A stretch of DNA of 64,000 nt, taken from positions 124,001 to 188,000 of the forward strand of contig NZ_JBQKUO010000001.1 in assembly GCF_052156635.1 (NCBI RefSeq), in the 5' to 3' direction. Below, in pieces: positions 16,076 to 24,843 of this stretch. Position numbers and translations under genes: made by a program. Source of the stretch: Nitrospina sp052156635. GTDB taxonomy: Bacteria > Nitrospinota > Nitrospinia > Nitrospinales > Nitrospinaceae. The notes under the pieces are model-generated. The model was given only the letters and a program-made list of their open reading frames with translations, did not search any database and was not told where the DNA came from. The first letter of the stretch is position 1, and every line of letters begins with the position of its first letter.

Positions 16076-16576
16076 TCATGGTTTGTGCTCGCGGACCATT
16101 CGCACCCCCTGGTCCAGGTCGCCCAGGTCCTTGAGGTTGAAATAGTCCTCGTTCTGTCCCAGTCCGAAATACCAGGCATGATCCAGATTGCGTTCGTCCC
16201 GGCTCCACAAATAATAACTGCCCCCGCCTTCAAACGCCTCCGGAAGGCCGATGGGTTCTCCGTCCTTGCTGCTCAAAGGCCGCCGTGCATCCCACAATGC
16301 GTTGAGTTCATCCATTGTGGGAAGACGCCAGTCGCTGTACCCGGCGAACTTGCCGGCGTTTTTCTTATTGACGTATTCCAGGGCATCGTACCAGTTCATG
16401 CCCTCTTTCAGTTCGTGGTAGGAATCCTTCGCCTGCCACATCAGACCCGTCTGCGTATCCAGCACCGTTCCGTTTCCGTTTTTCTGGAATCGCGGGGCAT
16501 CCGCTGCCGTAGCAACAGACCCCATCAAACCTGTCCACAGTGTCAGCAGGAGCGTGAGCAAGAAACCTGAACGCAT
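16076..16576 (-). CDS. Exported DUF1566 (Lcl C-terminal-like) protein
   Basis: 166 residues from an ATG after AAGGTGG, with a signal peptide ending near ATAADAP. The body matches DUF1566: NGTVLDTQTGLMWQ, MNWYDALEYVNKKN, GYSDWRLPTMDELNALWD, YYLWSRDER, and a VRMVRE ending where most members have VRCVR. This C-lectin-like fold is common in secreted and surface proteins and often sits beside FGE-fold and cytochrome genes. It is the first gene of the leftward cluster leading into the NxrC-like cytochrome, 51 bp away. Confidence 0.85.
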   Translation of the reverse strand: MRSGFLLTLLLTLWTGLMGSVATAADAPRFQKNGNGTVLDTQTGLMWQAKDSYHELKEGMNWYDALEYVNKKNAGKFAGYSDWRLPTMDELNALWDARRPLSSKDGEPIGLPEAFEGGGSYYLWSRDERNLDHAWYFGLGQNEDYFNLKDLGDLDQGVRMVREHKP

Positions 16577-16688
16577 GAAACCACCTTGAGTGAGTGTGAA
16601 ATTCATTTGAACGGCAACGTTCCTTTATTATACTTACCGGGATAAGGCAAACCAAACCCTTTTTATTATAATGATTTCAGGGGCTTTC

Positions 16689-17441
16689 ATGAAGGTCACC
16701 ATCCTCGGTTCCGGCACCGCCGTTCCCGATCTGAAGCGAAACTCGGCGGGTGTCCTGCTGGAAAACGACGGCAGGCGGTACCTCGTCGATTGCGGTTACG
16801 GCACGGTGCATCAGCTGCTTCGACTCGGCATCACCTACCACGACATTGACGGCATCTTCTTCACCCACCATCACCCCGACCACATGTGCGACCTGGTCTA
16901 TCTGCTGTTCGGCAGTCAGTATCCGGCCGACCCGAGGACAAAGGATCTACCGATCATCGCCGCACCGGGATTCCGTACCTACTTCGACACTCTGATGAAC
17001 GCATTCAACAACTGGCTGGTGCCGAAGACCTTCCAGGTGAACATCCTGGAACAGGATGAAGAGACCCGGGTTTACGACGGGTTGCGTGTCACCACTGCAC
17101 GGGTTCAGCATATCGAGATGAGCCGGGGTTATCGCTTCGAAAACGCCGAGGGGAAAAGCGTGGCCATCTCCGGCGACACGGAATACCATCCCAACCTCGC
17201 GGTGCTGGGACAGGACGCGGACCTGATGATCATTGAGTGCTCCACGCCGGACGAAATGAAAGTGGAGAAGCATGCCACTCCCTCCATTTGCGGACGCGTG
17301 GCGCGGGAAGCCAGATGCCAAACCCTGTGCCTCACCCACTTTTACCCACCCTGCGACGACGCAACCGTCCTGGAACAATGCCGGAAAGAGTTCAACGGCA
17401 AAATCGTGCTGGCCCGGGACCTCACCCGCTTCGACCTGTGA
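16689..17441 (+). CDS. Metallo-beta-lactamase-fold hydrolase (RNase Z/PhnP-like)
   Basis: 250 residues; the ATG after AGGGG is preferred over an ATG 18 bp earlier. MKVTILGSGTAVPD begins the fold, and the metal site THHHPDH (HxHxDH) lies at ~60-66. Further ligands lie in VAISGDTEYHP (Asp) and LTHFYPP (His). The length is shorter than typical RNase Z (~300), and the exosite arm is not visible, so tRNA 3' processing is not assured; a general phosphodiesterase is equally plausible. It is divergent from the DUF1566 gene. Confidence 0.85.
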   Translation: MKVTILGSGTAVPDLKRNSAGVLLENDGRRYLVDCGYGTVHQLLRLGITYHDIDGIFFTHHHPDHMCDLVYLLFGSQYPADPRTKDLPIIAAPGFRTYFDTLMNAFNNWLVPKTFQVNILEQDEETRVYDGLRVTTARVQHIEMSRGYRFENAEGKSVAISGDTEYHPNLAVLGQDADLMIIECSTPDEMKVEKHATPSICGRVAREARCQTLCLTHFYPPCDDATVLEQCRKEFNGKIVLARDLTRFDL

Positions 17442-17739
17442 ACCCCGCCCAGTATCCTGATATCCTTTTGTGACAATTTACGTCTCCCCGGCCCGAATTT
17501 CGTTTTTTGGTGACGAAGTTTGTCCTCAGGATTGGGTTTTGGCCCGGGACCACTCCCCGCCCTCTCTTCTTCATATCCCTTTTCCGTTTTCTATTTTTGA
17601 CCTAACCCCGCTTTTTTCAGCATATTCGTAAACCCCAAACAATAATTGAATAAAAATATATCGATTCTCTTAAATTTTGGAACGGGGATTGCTCTATAGC
17701 AGGCAGAACATGGATCGGTCATTCAGAAAGGATTCTAAG

Positions 17740-18174
17740 ATGAAACTCAGCCGCCCGATTTTCAGCCTCGTACTCAGCCTGGTTTTCCTCAATTGTTCCG
17801 TGGAACACGTACTGGCGTTTTGCGCGCACTCCAAATCTGACGAGGTGAGTGGAGGTTTCGACCTGTACCCTGGAGCCGTTCTCATTCTCATGGCATTCAT
17901 GGCCGGAGCGATTTTTTACAAAAGTTTCATCCATGCAAGTTCGAAGGAAAACAGGGTGCCGCCCCCCGCGGTGACGGAATGGGACGAAAAGGTTGTGAAT
18001 TCGGACGAGGTATTCAACCTGGATTACTTGTATTCTGAAAGTCAGGCAAACCAGCTGTTCCCCGAGGAACACGAGTATTGTGAATGGGAACCCCAGCAGG
18101 CCCACTTGCGGCATTTGAAAATCGGGCAAAACTTTGCTTCCTGGGTGCAACTCAGTCAATTCCGCAATAACTGA
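17740..18174 (+). CDS. Small membrane/exported protein of unknown function
   Basis: 144 residues starting at an ATG after AGAAAGGA (upstream ATGs at 17677 and 17710 lack better signals). A signal-like segment (residues 1-27) and a second hydrophobic helix (GAVLILMAFMAGAIFY, ~45-62) precede an acidic cytoplasmic or periplasmic tail. The tail is rich in Glu, Asp and aromatic residues (DEVFNLDYLYSES, EEHEYCEWEPQQ). No family recognised. It is followed by an intrinsic terminator, so it is a single-gene unit. Confidence 0.65.
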   Translation: MKLSRPIFSLVLSLVFLNCSVEHVLAFCAHSKSDEVSGGFDLYPGAVLILMAFMAGAIFYKSFIHASSKENRVPPPAVTEWDEKVVNSDEVFNLDYLYSESQANQLFPEEHEYCEWEPQQAHLRHLKIGQNFASWVQLSQFRNN

Positions 18175-18210
18175 ATCCGTATCATCTATCTTGACCTCAA
18201 TCTCTTCAAC

Positions 18211-18273
18211 AACCAGCCATTCGAAACCTGCGAATTCGGGCATTCGCCGGTCCCCCGGATGGCTGGTTTTTTT
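18211..18273 (+). terminator. Intrinsic terminator after the 144-residue membrane protein
   Basis: Stem AACCAGCCAT / ATGGCTGGTT enclosing an inner hairpin-containing loop, directly followed by a run of T (to 18273), 37 bp after the stop codon. Confidence 0.75.
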
Positions 18274-18648
18274 GCGGGAAGCCACTGCCTCCATCCAACT
18301 TGTATCAGGAAACACGTGTCATTTTTTGACAAGCATACTGACCATTTTTGTCATTTTTTATTTCAAATCAGGCCAGACAATCCATCGTTTTCCGGGGAAT
18401 CCCGACTTCGACAAATATTCTTAAGATCGACTCAAAACCTTCTTTCAAGGCAGACCAAATGAAATCAAGCCGTTATAAAATCGCTCGAAAAGAAATGATG
18501 CAGGCGGGGAGGAAAGACGTGATTTTGGAATGCAATTTGCTCTTTAAATGGCAGCAAGAAGGTGGTGCCGTTCAACGGCAACCGACTTAGCACTGCCACC
18601 TGGCAGTGTATTTGGCAAGACTCCTCCAAGTAACTTGCCTCAAATGGG

Positions 18649-18690
18649 AAGGGCCGGCTCCATGCGGGGGCGCCGGCCCTTTTCTTTTTT
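18649..18690 (+). terminator. Strong intrinsic terminator
   Basis: 10-bp perfect stem AAGGGCCGGC / GCCGGCCCTT followed by TTCTTTTTT. It lies 3' of the leftward small gene at 18713-18862 and may serve either direction. On the + strand its source transcript is not evident. Confidence 0.85.
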
Positions 18691-18712
18691 CTGATTTTTA
18701 TCGAACTGTTTT

Positions 18713-18862
18713 TTATTCCGTTTTGTTTTCGCCCCTGAGCAGGGCGAAGAACCAGCTGAGCAATTTGAACACGGCAATACCGCCCAGAATGCCGGCAATC
18801 AACTGCAACAACGGCGGCAGTTGTGCAAGAAAATTGTCGAACCAGGTAAAGAGATCGGACAT
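18713..18862 (-). CDS. Small single-pass membrane protein (49 residues)
   Basis: A short frame reading MSDLFTWFDNFLAQLPPLLQ, then a hydrophobic stretch LIAGILGGIAVFKLLSWFFALL, then a basic/polar end RGENKTE. This is the pattern of a genuine small membrane protein, with an amphipathic N-terminal helix and one transmembrane segment. No good ribosome binding site is visible before the ATG. It lies between the thioredoxin-NHL gene and a strong terminator, so it could be the last cistron of that leftward transcript. Function unknown. Confidence 0.5.
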   Translation of the reverse strand: MSDLFTWFDNFLAQLPPLLQLIAGILGGIAVFKLLSWFFALLRGENKTE

Positions 18863-18942
18863 GGAATATTAAAGCGAAGGTTATAAATTGGAGGCCATCA
18901 TAACACAGTTCCCCACATTGCCGGACCGGGCCCCCGCCGGGT

Positions 18943-20409
18943 TCATCCGATAAATACTTCGGTTTTTTCGGTGTCGAGGTCTATTTTCAGAATGCGGTGA
19001 TTGTTGGTGTCGGAGACGTACAGCACCTTGTCGAGGCAGAGCACGCCTGCCGGTTCCCACAGCCGCGTGCACCGCTTGTCGTCGCACACGATGTCCACCG
19101 ACGCCTCGACGGTATGCACTTCGTGGGTAGCGAGGTCCAGCACCCGAATCTTGTGATTGTACGAATCGGCGATGAACACCGCACCCTCGACGTAATGCAC
19201 GCCCAGGGGATGCTGAAGCACGGCCTCCTTACCGACGCCGTCGCGGTCGCCGAAGTCGAACAACCCCGTGCCGACGTACGTTTCCACCTTGCCCTGTCCA
19301 GCCAGCTCGATGGAACGGATGGCGCTGGTTTCGCTGTCGGCGAGAAACAGCCTGCCGTCCCCCACGGTCAACCCGCTCGGCTGGGCGAACGGGGCCTGCA
19401 GGCGGGGGCCGTCCTGAAGCGCTTCCGCGCCGGTGCCTGCAAACTGCTCGACGGTGTCGGCGGCGATGTGGTATCGCCCGATCTGGTGCGTGCCGGCGTT
19501 GGCGAAATACAACGCGCCGTCATGCAGGGACACATCCCACGGAGAACTGAGTGCCGTCTCCTTCGCCGGATGCGTGTCGCGCAGAAACCCGCCCTGTTCG
19601 CCCGTGCCCGCAACCGTCGTCACCTGTTTTGAATTCAAGTCGATTTTGCGGAGCAGGTGGTTCTCCGTGTCGGCCACCCACACAACCCCGTCCTGATAAC
19701 ACAATCCCTGTGGCCGGAAAAACGAAGCCTCTTCAAACCCGCCGTCGGCCTTGCCCACCGCCCCGCTTCCAACGCGATGCAGGACCGTTCCTTCCCTGTC
19801 CGCCACCACCACCTGATTGTGGTTGGCGTCGGCCACGGCGAACTCCCCGTCGCTTTCGCTATAGGCGATCTTGCCGGGAAAGCTGAGTTCGCTTTTCGCC
19901 TCCGGTTTCGGCGGCTGGATCAACTCCGCCGCGTTGCCCTGCAGGAATCCCTTCTCCTTCAGTTCCTTCACCAGGCTGTTCATCGTCTCTTCCAGCAGAT
20001 CCGCGTTCGGCTCCCCTGGCAGTTGGCCCAGGATGTACCCGTCCGGGCCGATGAACACGAGTGTCGGCCACGCGCGGATGGCGTAGCGGTTCCAGATTTT
20101 GAAATCGCGGTCGTGCACGATCGGGTGCACGATCTCGTACCGCCGGATGGCGCGCTCGACGTTATCGGTCACCTTCTCGCCGGGGAACTTCGGGCTGTGC
20201 ACGCCGATGACCACCACGTGCTCGGGGAACTTTTCCTCGATGCGCTTGAGGGTCGGGATGACGTGGATGCAGTTGATGCAACAGAACGTCCAGAAGTCGA
20301 GAATGACGATCTTGCCTTTCAGGTCCGGCAGGTCCAGCGGCCGGGCCGCGTTGAACCACGGCAGGTCGTTCGCCTCCAGGGGCGGCGCGTGGATCAGTCG
20401 TTCATTCAT
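18943..20409 (-). CDS. Thioredoxin-like protein fused to NHL-repeat propeller (NHLRC2-like)
   Basis: 488 residues. The ATG overlaps the stop of the upstream Nfu-N gene by 8 bp (translational coupling); the longer frame would lie inside that gene. Residues ~20-165 form a TlpA/thioredoxin domain (GKIVILDFWTFCCINCIHVIP) with a CCxxC active site. Residues ~190-488 carry about five or six NHL beta-propeller blades (FRPQGLCYQDGVVWVADTENHLLRKID, HPLGVHYVEGAVFIADSYNHKIRVLD). This architecture is that of NHLRC2 and bacterial homologues, whose chemistry is poorly known. No signal peptide is seen, so it should act in the cytoplasm. Confidence 0.92.
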   Translation of the reverse strand: MNERLIHAPPLEANDLPWFNAARPLDLPDLKGKIVILDFWTFCCINCIHVIPTLKRIEEKFPEHVVVIGVHSPKFPGEKVTDNVERAIRRYEIVHPIVHDRDFKIWNRYAIRAWPTLVFIGPDGYILGQLPGEPNADLLEETMNSLVKELKEKGFLQGNAAELIQPPKPEAKSELSFPGKIAYSESDGEFAVADANHNQVVVADREGTVLHRVGSGAVGKADGGFEEASFFRPQGLCYQDGVVWVADTENHLLRKIDLNSKQVTTVAGTGEQGGFLRDTHPAKETALSSPWDVSLHDGALYFANAGTHQIGRYHIAADTVEQFAGTGAEALQDGPRLQAPFAQPSGLTVGDGRLFLADSETSAIRSIELAGQGKVETYVGTGLFDFGDRDGVGKEAVLQHPLGVHYVEGAVFIADSYNHKIRVLDLATHEVHTVEASVDIVCDDKRCTRLWEPAGVLCLDKVLYVSDTNNHRILKIDLDTEKTEVFIG

Positions 20410-20671
20410 AAGCTTTCTGGATGGCGGCCTCGGCGGCGGGCTGGATGACGTCCCAGCCGACATCGGGACGTTTGGTGACGGTAATGAAGTCGGCCATCAG
20501 AAACACGCTGACCACGCCTTCGATACCGAACAGCGCCGTGGCCACGGGTGACTCCGCCGCCGCCTCCTGATTGGGATAGGTCTTGTGCCCGCTTTCGATG
20601 GCGGGTTTGTCGAGTGTGAATTTCAACGCGTTTTCATTCGGCGTCGACGACACCTGAATGTTGACAGGCAT
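20402..20671 (-). CDS. Stand-alone Nfu/NifU N-terminal-domain protein
   Basis: 89 residues, ribosome binding site GGAGGAG. The whole protein is one Nfu_N domain (MPVNIQVSSTPNENALKFTL, FGIEGVVSVFLMADFITVTK) without the cysteine-bearing NifU C-domain, so it cannot hold a cluster by the usual CxxC. It is coupled by overlap to the thioredoxin-NHL gene and follows the FIST gene by 58 bp. Such short Nfu_N proteins may help fold or bind Fe-S partners; the role here is inferred. Confidence 0.88.
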   Translation of the reverse strand: MPVNIQVSSTPNENALKFTLDKPAIESGHKTYPNQEAAAESPVATALFGIEGVVSVFLMADFITVTKRPDVGWDVIQPAAEAAIQKAYE

Positions 20672-20729
20672 GGTGGTTTCTCCTCCTCAATTTATATATC
20701 AGATGGAATACATTGTTTTGGGTTGGACA

Positions 20730-21923
20730 TCAAACAGAACCGGGCGCCGGACGGAAGATGCCGAACGAGCTGGTGTAGCCATGAAGAAACGTGTTCTGCC
20801 CGACCGGTCCGATTTCGCCGTTGCAGAAAAACCCGCCCAGCGGAATCGCACCCAGCTTGTCCTTGAACACGTTGCAGTCGTGGTTGGCCTCGCCGTACAG
20901 ATACTGCCCCCTGCCGAGACAGGAAAACAACAGTGCACCGCAGGCGTCGTCACCCCTTCCCTGCTTCGAATACTTGCTCAGCATGACGTTCAAATCTTCG
21001 GCCGACATCACCTTGTCGCGCAGATGAAACTGTACCAGCTGGCCCTCGCGCAGCGGCGCGCCGATGGACAACGCACCCGTCTCGCGATCGACGCCGATCA
21101 GGTTGCGGATCAGGAAGTCCCCCTGCCCCGGATCGTCCTTCAACGGGTCCATCTCGATTCCAAGGAACAGCGATGTCTGCATCAGCTTGCGGTCGTTTTC
21201 GCTCATCGTCTCCACCATCTCCTCCAGCACCTGGATCGGCGGCTTGTTGTCCACTTCCTCCAGCAGATAATCGTTGCACTTGGTGATGCTCATGGGTGTG
21301 CCGATCGGACGGCACCCCTGCGCGACGATGGTGTCGAGCTGGATGTTGCCGCTGAGCGCCAAGCCGATGAGGCCGTTGTTGTACATGCGGTCGCCGATGT
21401 ACATCACGTTGCCCCCCTGGAAATGCGAACCGCTGGCGAGTCCGCCGACCTTCGCCGAATTGGGGTAGGCGAAATCCATGCCCGCCAGAAACTCCTCGCC
21501 GCGAAACGAAAAGGGGTCGGCGAGCAGGATGAAGTGCGGGTTCGATTCCGCAGGCACACCCAGCCATTCGCGCCACACGCTGGGCGCGGTGTCGGGATCC
21601 GGCAGGGCCATGGTGTCGGTTTGGATTTCCTGGATTTTCACGCCCGGCAGGTGCGCGCAGGTCAGGCTGAATGCGTGTTGCTGCTCCACCTCCTGCCCGC
21701 CGCCAATGATGCCGCCACCGGTGCAACCCAAAAGGGTGCCGATCGACAGCTGTTCGCGCAACAGCTTTGGAATCTGCGGAAGTTTGTCTTTGAAATGCGG
21801 CGAAACAAACATCACCGTCAGATGGATTTCGTTGTCGCCCATCTGCTCACGGACCGCCTTTGCGGTCTCCTGGATGCACTGCTCAATCGTCTCGCCCGTC
21901 GATATGCTAGAGGCCCATTTCAT
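20730..21923 (-). CDS. FIST N/FIST C domain sensory protein
   Basis: 397 residues after AGGAGA. The N-terminal half (~25-200) is a FIST N domain (LTVMFVSPHFKDKL, LLGCTGGGIIGGG, FILLADPFSFRGEEFLAGMD, KVGGLASGSHFQGG). The C-terminal half is FIST C, ending CGALLFSCLGRGQYLYGEANHDCNVFKDKLG...GFFCNGEIGPVG. FIST domains are ligand-sensing modules, found alone or joined to signalling domains; here no output domain is attached. It lies 47 bp after the protoporphyrinogen oxidase gene, so the two are probably co-transcribed. Confidence 0.92.
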   Translation of the reverse strand: MKWASSISTGETIEQCIQETAKAVREQMGDNEIHLTVMFVSPHFKDKLPQIPKLLREQLSIGTLLGCTGGGIIGGGQEVEQQHAFSLTCAHLPGVKIQEIQTDTMALPDPDTAPSVWREWLGVPAESNPHFILLADPFSFRGEEFLAGMDFAYPNSAKVGGLASGSHFQGGNVMYIGDRMYNNGLIGLALSGNIQLDTIVAQGCRPIGTPMSITKCNDYLLEEVDNKPPIQVLEEMVETMSENDRKLMQTSLFLGIEMDPLKDDPGQGDFLIRNLIGVDRETGALSIGAPLREGQLVQFHLRDKVMSAEDLNVMLSKYSKQGRGDDACGALLFSCLGRGQYLYGEANHDCNVFKDKLGAIPLGGFFCNGEIGPVGQNTFLHGYTSSFGIFRPAPGSV

Positions 21924-21970
21924 TCGGAACTCTCCTGAATTCTATTTAAGATGGTCCGCCGTCACGAACG

Positions 21971-23422
21971 TCATCCGGCGGAGGTTTCGGCGGGCGCCCC
22001 GCGCAGGGTGCGGAGCGCCGACTCCACCGTGCGGGTGCCGTTCAACACGCAGTCGGGAATGCCGACCCCGTGGTAGGCACTGCCCGCCACGTACAGGCCG
22101 GGGAACGGTTTCAGTTCGTTGTACACGGACTCGATCAGTTGACCGTGGCCGACATGATACTGCACGTTGCCTTTTTTGTACTGGAACACTTTGTAAAATT
22201 CGGGTTCGTTGTCAAAACCCATGATGTCCTGCAATTCGCCCAGCACGGTTTTGTAAATGTCTTCCTCCGACTGCTCGGCGTACGGTTCGTTCAACGCGCC
22301 ACCGACGTAGGAGCGAAGGAGGACGTAATCCTCCGGCGCGCGGCCGTAAAATTTCGACGTCACCCACGTGCAGGCGCTGATCTTGCGTCCTTCGCTGTAC
22401 GGCACCACGAAACCGAACCCCTTGAGCGGATGCTTGAACGTGTCCTTTTTAAAGGCCAGCGTCACCGCCGCCGTCGAGACGAACGGAATGCGGTTCAGCA
22501 ACTCCGCCGCGCGCGGCGCCACCGGTTCGAACAGCTTGGCCGTCACGTTCGCGGGCGTGGTCACCAGCACCGCGTCGGCCTCTATCCGCTCGCCCGTGTC
22601 CAGCTCCACCTGCCAGCCGTCGTCCTTCCGCAACAGCGCCTTGACCCGCGTCTGCTTGCGGAAGGTGATGTCCGGCGACTCCTCGATGATGCGTTCGATC
22701 ATCGATCCCAGTCCGTTCTTCAGACTCACGAAAAAGGTGAACGGCGTGTAGCCTTTTTTCGGTTGCGGGGCCGGCGCGGCTTTCATGCGCTGGCGTTTTG
22801 CTGCCAGCATGCCGAGGATCAGCGAACGGTATTTTTTTTCCGTCTGCGCGAACATGGGAAACGTGCTGTGCAGGCTCATCGTCTCCGGGTCGCTGGAGTA
22901 GATGCCACACATGAGCGGTTGCGCCATCCTCTGCAACGCCTCCTCACCGAGCCTTCTGCGCACAAACGACGCCAGGCTTTCGTCGCGGTTGCTGAACTTT
23001 TTTGGCAGGACCAGGTCCATCGCCATGCGCACCTTGCCGGGAATGCTGAACAGCGGGGACAGCGCGAACGGCAGGAACTTGGTCGGCACCATGAGCGTCA
23101 GCCCGTCGGGCAGGGTGACCATCTTTTTGTTCAGATAGACGTAGGTCTTGGGGGTTTCCGGGCGGGTGCTCATCAGCTGGTCTTCGAGGCCGATCTTCTT
23201 GCACAACTCCAGCGCCCACGGTTTCTGCGTGATGAAACTGTCCGGCCCGCGTTCCAGGAGGAACCCGTTTTCGCGGATCGTGCAGATCTTGCCGCCCCAG
23301 CGGTCGGCCCCTTCCAGCACGGTGCAGTCGATATCGCCCTGCCCGTTGTTGAACTCTTCCTGAATGCGGTACGCCGCCGCCAGCCCGGCGATGCCGCCCC
23401 CGATGATGACCAGTTTTTTCAT
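21971..23422 (-). CDS. hemG: Protoporphyrinogen/coproporphyrinogen oxidase, HemY-type flavoprotein
   Basis: 483 residues; the ATG directly before KKLVIIGGGIAGLAAAYRI is used. It oxidises porphyrinogen to porphyrin in the late haem pathway, using FAD and oxygen. Visible features are the FAD-binding GGGIAGLAAAY loop, GADRWGGKI, RGPDSFITQKPWAL, the substrate/membrane region MCGIYSSDPETMSLHSTFPM, and the C-terminal VAGSAYHGVGIPDC FAD motif. Length is normal for the HemY/PPOX family (databases use hemG or hemY). Haem supply fits the many cytochromes here. It heads the FIST/Nfu-N/thioredoxin-NHL series. Confidence 0.93.
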   Translation of the reverse strand: MKKLVIIGGGIAGLAAAYRIQEEFNNGQGDIDCTVLEGADRWGGKICTIRENGFLLERGPDSFITQKPWALELCKKIGLEDQLMSTRPETPKTYVYLNKKMVTLPDGLTLMVPTKFLPFALSPLFSIPGKVRMAMDLVLPKKFSNRDESLASFVRRRLGEEALQRMAQPLMCGIYSSDPETMSLHSTFPMFAQTEKKYRSLILGMLAAKRQRMKAAPAPQPKKGYTPFTFFVSLKNGLGSMIERIIEESPDITFRKQTRVKALLRKDDGWQVELDTGERIEADAVLVTTPANVTAKLFEPVAPRAAELLNRIPFVSTAAVTLAFKKDTFKHPLKGFGFVVPYSEGRKISACTWVTSKFYGRAPEDYVLLRSYVGGALNEPYAEQSEEDIYKTVLGELQDIMGFDNEPEFYKVFQYKKGNVQYHVGHGQLIESVYNELKPFPGLYVAGSAYHGVGIPDCVLNGTRTVESALRTLRGAPAETSAG

Positions 23423-23541
23423 GGCGCTAATTATGACAGGTTTCCCACGGCGAGGCAATCCGGCGAAATCCCATGATTTTTCAATCACGAAAACGAAATT
23501 TTATGGAGGGAAACGCTCAATGGATTTCCAGCCTGACCGGG

Positions 23542-24774
23542 CTAAAACCCCGCAGGCTCCTTGCCGCCGGTGACGCGTTTGCCGGCGAGCCAGGTCTGGT
23601 CGACGAAGTTCTCGCCGAAGTAATACACGAGGTCGCGGTAGTCGCCGGTCTTGAGGATGTTGAAGTCGGCGCGCTGGCCGGGAAGGAGTCCTCCGTACAA
23701 TCGATGATGCCCCAGCGCCTTCGCCGCGCCGTAGGTCGCCGCCGCCAAGGCCTGACCGGGGGTGATGCGGTACAGGTTCGACGCCAGATAAATCACCGTC
23801 TGCATGTTGTAGGTGGGGCAACTGCCGGGGTTGCAGTCGGTGGCAAGCGCCAGCGTCACACGTGCGTCCAGCATGCTGTGCACCAGCGGTTGCTTGGTGC
23901 CGCCCAGGAACAGCGTGACGCCGGGCATCAGCACCGCCACGGTGCCCGCGGCGTGCATGGCCTGGATGTCCTTCGGCGTGGCGTGCTCCAGATGATCGCA
24001 CGAGAGCGCGCCCAGCCGCGCCGCCTCGTACGATCCGCCCTGGTGCGACAACTCCTCGACGTGCGCGCGCAGGTCGAATCCCAAAAGCTTCGCCTGCAGG
24101 AAAATGAGGCGCAGGTCGGCGACGGTGAACACGTTTTTCTCGCAGAAGATGTCCACGCCGTCGGCGAGGCCGCGGAACCGTGGCAGGTTCTCCAGCACGA
24201 ACTCGACGTACTGTTTCCGTTTCACCTGCGGTGGAATGGCGTGCGCACCAAGGTAGGTGAGCGTCACCGGCGCTTTCAACGTCTTCCTCAGCCGTTGCCC
24301 CACCCGCAGCATTTTCATTTCCGTGTCGAGGTCGAGGCCGTAGCCGGACTTGATCTCGAACGCGGTGGTGCCCAAAGCCATCATGCGCTTCATGCGCACT
24401 TTGGCCTGATCGAACAGCGTCGCCTCCGACGCCTGCCTGGTGGCGCGCACGGTGTCGTGGATGCCGCCGCCCTTGCTCAGGATTTCAAGGTACGACACGC
24501 CGCTCATGCGGTCCACCATCTCGTCCTTGCGCTCGCCGCCGTACACCAGGTGCGTGTGGCAGTCGACGAACCCCGGTACCACCGCACGGCCGTTCACGTC
24601 GATCACCTTTTTGTACTTCGCCGATGCCTTCACCTCCGAATCCTTCAAGATTTTTTCGATGTGACCGTTCTTCACCACCAGCGCGGAGTTCTTGCGCACG
24701 CGAACGCCGGGCTGGGACGTTGCGTCAGCCTGGATCAACTGCCCGATGTTTCGGAAGCACAGCGTTTCCGTCAT
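23542..24774 (-). CDS. hutI: Imidazolonepropionase
   Basis: 410 residues, ribosome binding site AGAGG. It hydrolyses 4-imidazolone-5-propanoate to N-formimidoyl-glutamate, the third step of histidine degradation. It is an amidohydrolase-fold enzyme: PGFVDCHTHLVYGG provides two metal His near residue 75. FEIKSGYGLDLDTE, DLRAHVEELSHQGG (metal His) and ATDCNPGSCPTYNMQ (metal Asp) follow in the expected order. It is downstream of hutU in the same direction, separated by a MITE-like repeat. Confidence 0.96.
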   Translation of the reverse strand: MTETLCFRNIGQLIQADATSQPGVRVRKNSALVVKNGHIEKILKDSEVKASAKYKKVIDVNGRAVVPGFVDCHTHLVYGGERKDEMVDRMSGVSYLEILSKGGGIHDTVRATRQASEATLFDQAKVRMKRMMALGTTAFEIKSGYGLDLDTEMKMLRVGQRLRKTLKAPVTLTYLGAHAIPPQVKRKQYVEFVLENLPRFRGLADGVDIFCEKNVFTVADLRLIFLQAKLLGFDLRAHVEELSHQGGSYEAARLGALSCDHLEHATPKDIQAMHAAGTVAVLMPGVTLFLGGTKQPLVHSMLDARVTLALATDCNPGSCPTYNMQTVIYLASNLYRITPGQALAAATYGAAKALGHHRLYGGLLPGQRADFNILKTGDYRDLVYYFGENFVDQTWLAGKRVTGGKEPAGF

Positions 24775-24843
24775 GAAACCTCTTGCGATTGAGACCTTGG
24801 CACAAATGAATTAGGAATCACCTACAACCCATTTATGAACAAA

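Larger units (their letters stand above)
18175..18712. other. Non-coding stretch with palindrome and two terminators
   Basis: No supported gene. It holds the terminator of the preceding small gene (18211-18273), a near-perfect palindrome CACTGCCA-CC-TGGCAGTG at 18591-18608, and a second strong terminator (18649-18690). The frame around 18459-18590 could encode ~43 residues but shows no recognisable protein. A terminator with no gene directly before it leaves room for a small RNA between ~18280 and 18690. Confidence 0.4.

Noticed and set aside
18459..18590. Possible 43-residue peptide (MKSSRYKIARKEMMQ...)
   Set aside because: Weak ribosome site, no recognisable feature and no coding bias that I can see; not reported as a gene.
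20658..21938. 426-codon + strand frame opposite the FIST gene
   Set aside because: Antisense shadow; the minus-strand FIST domains are unmistakable.
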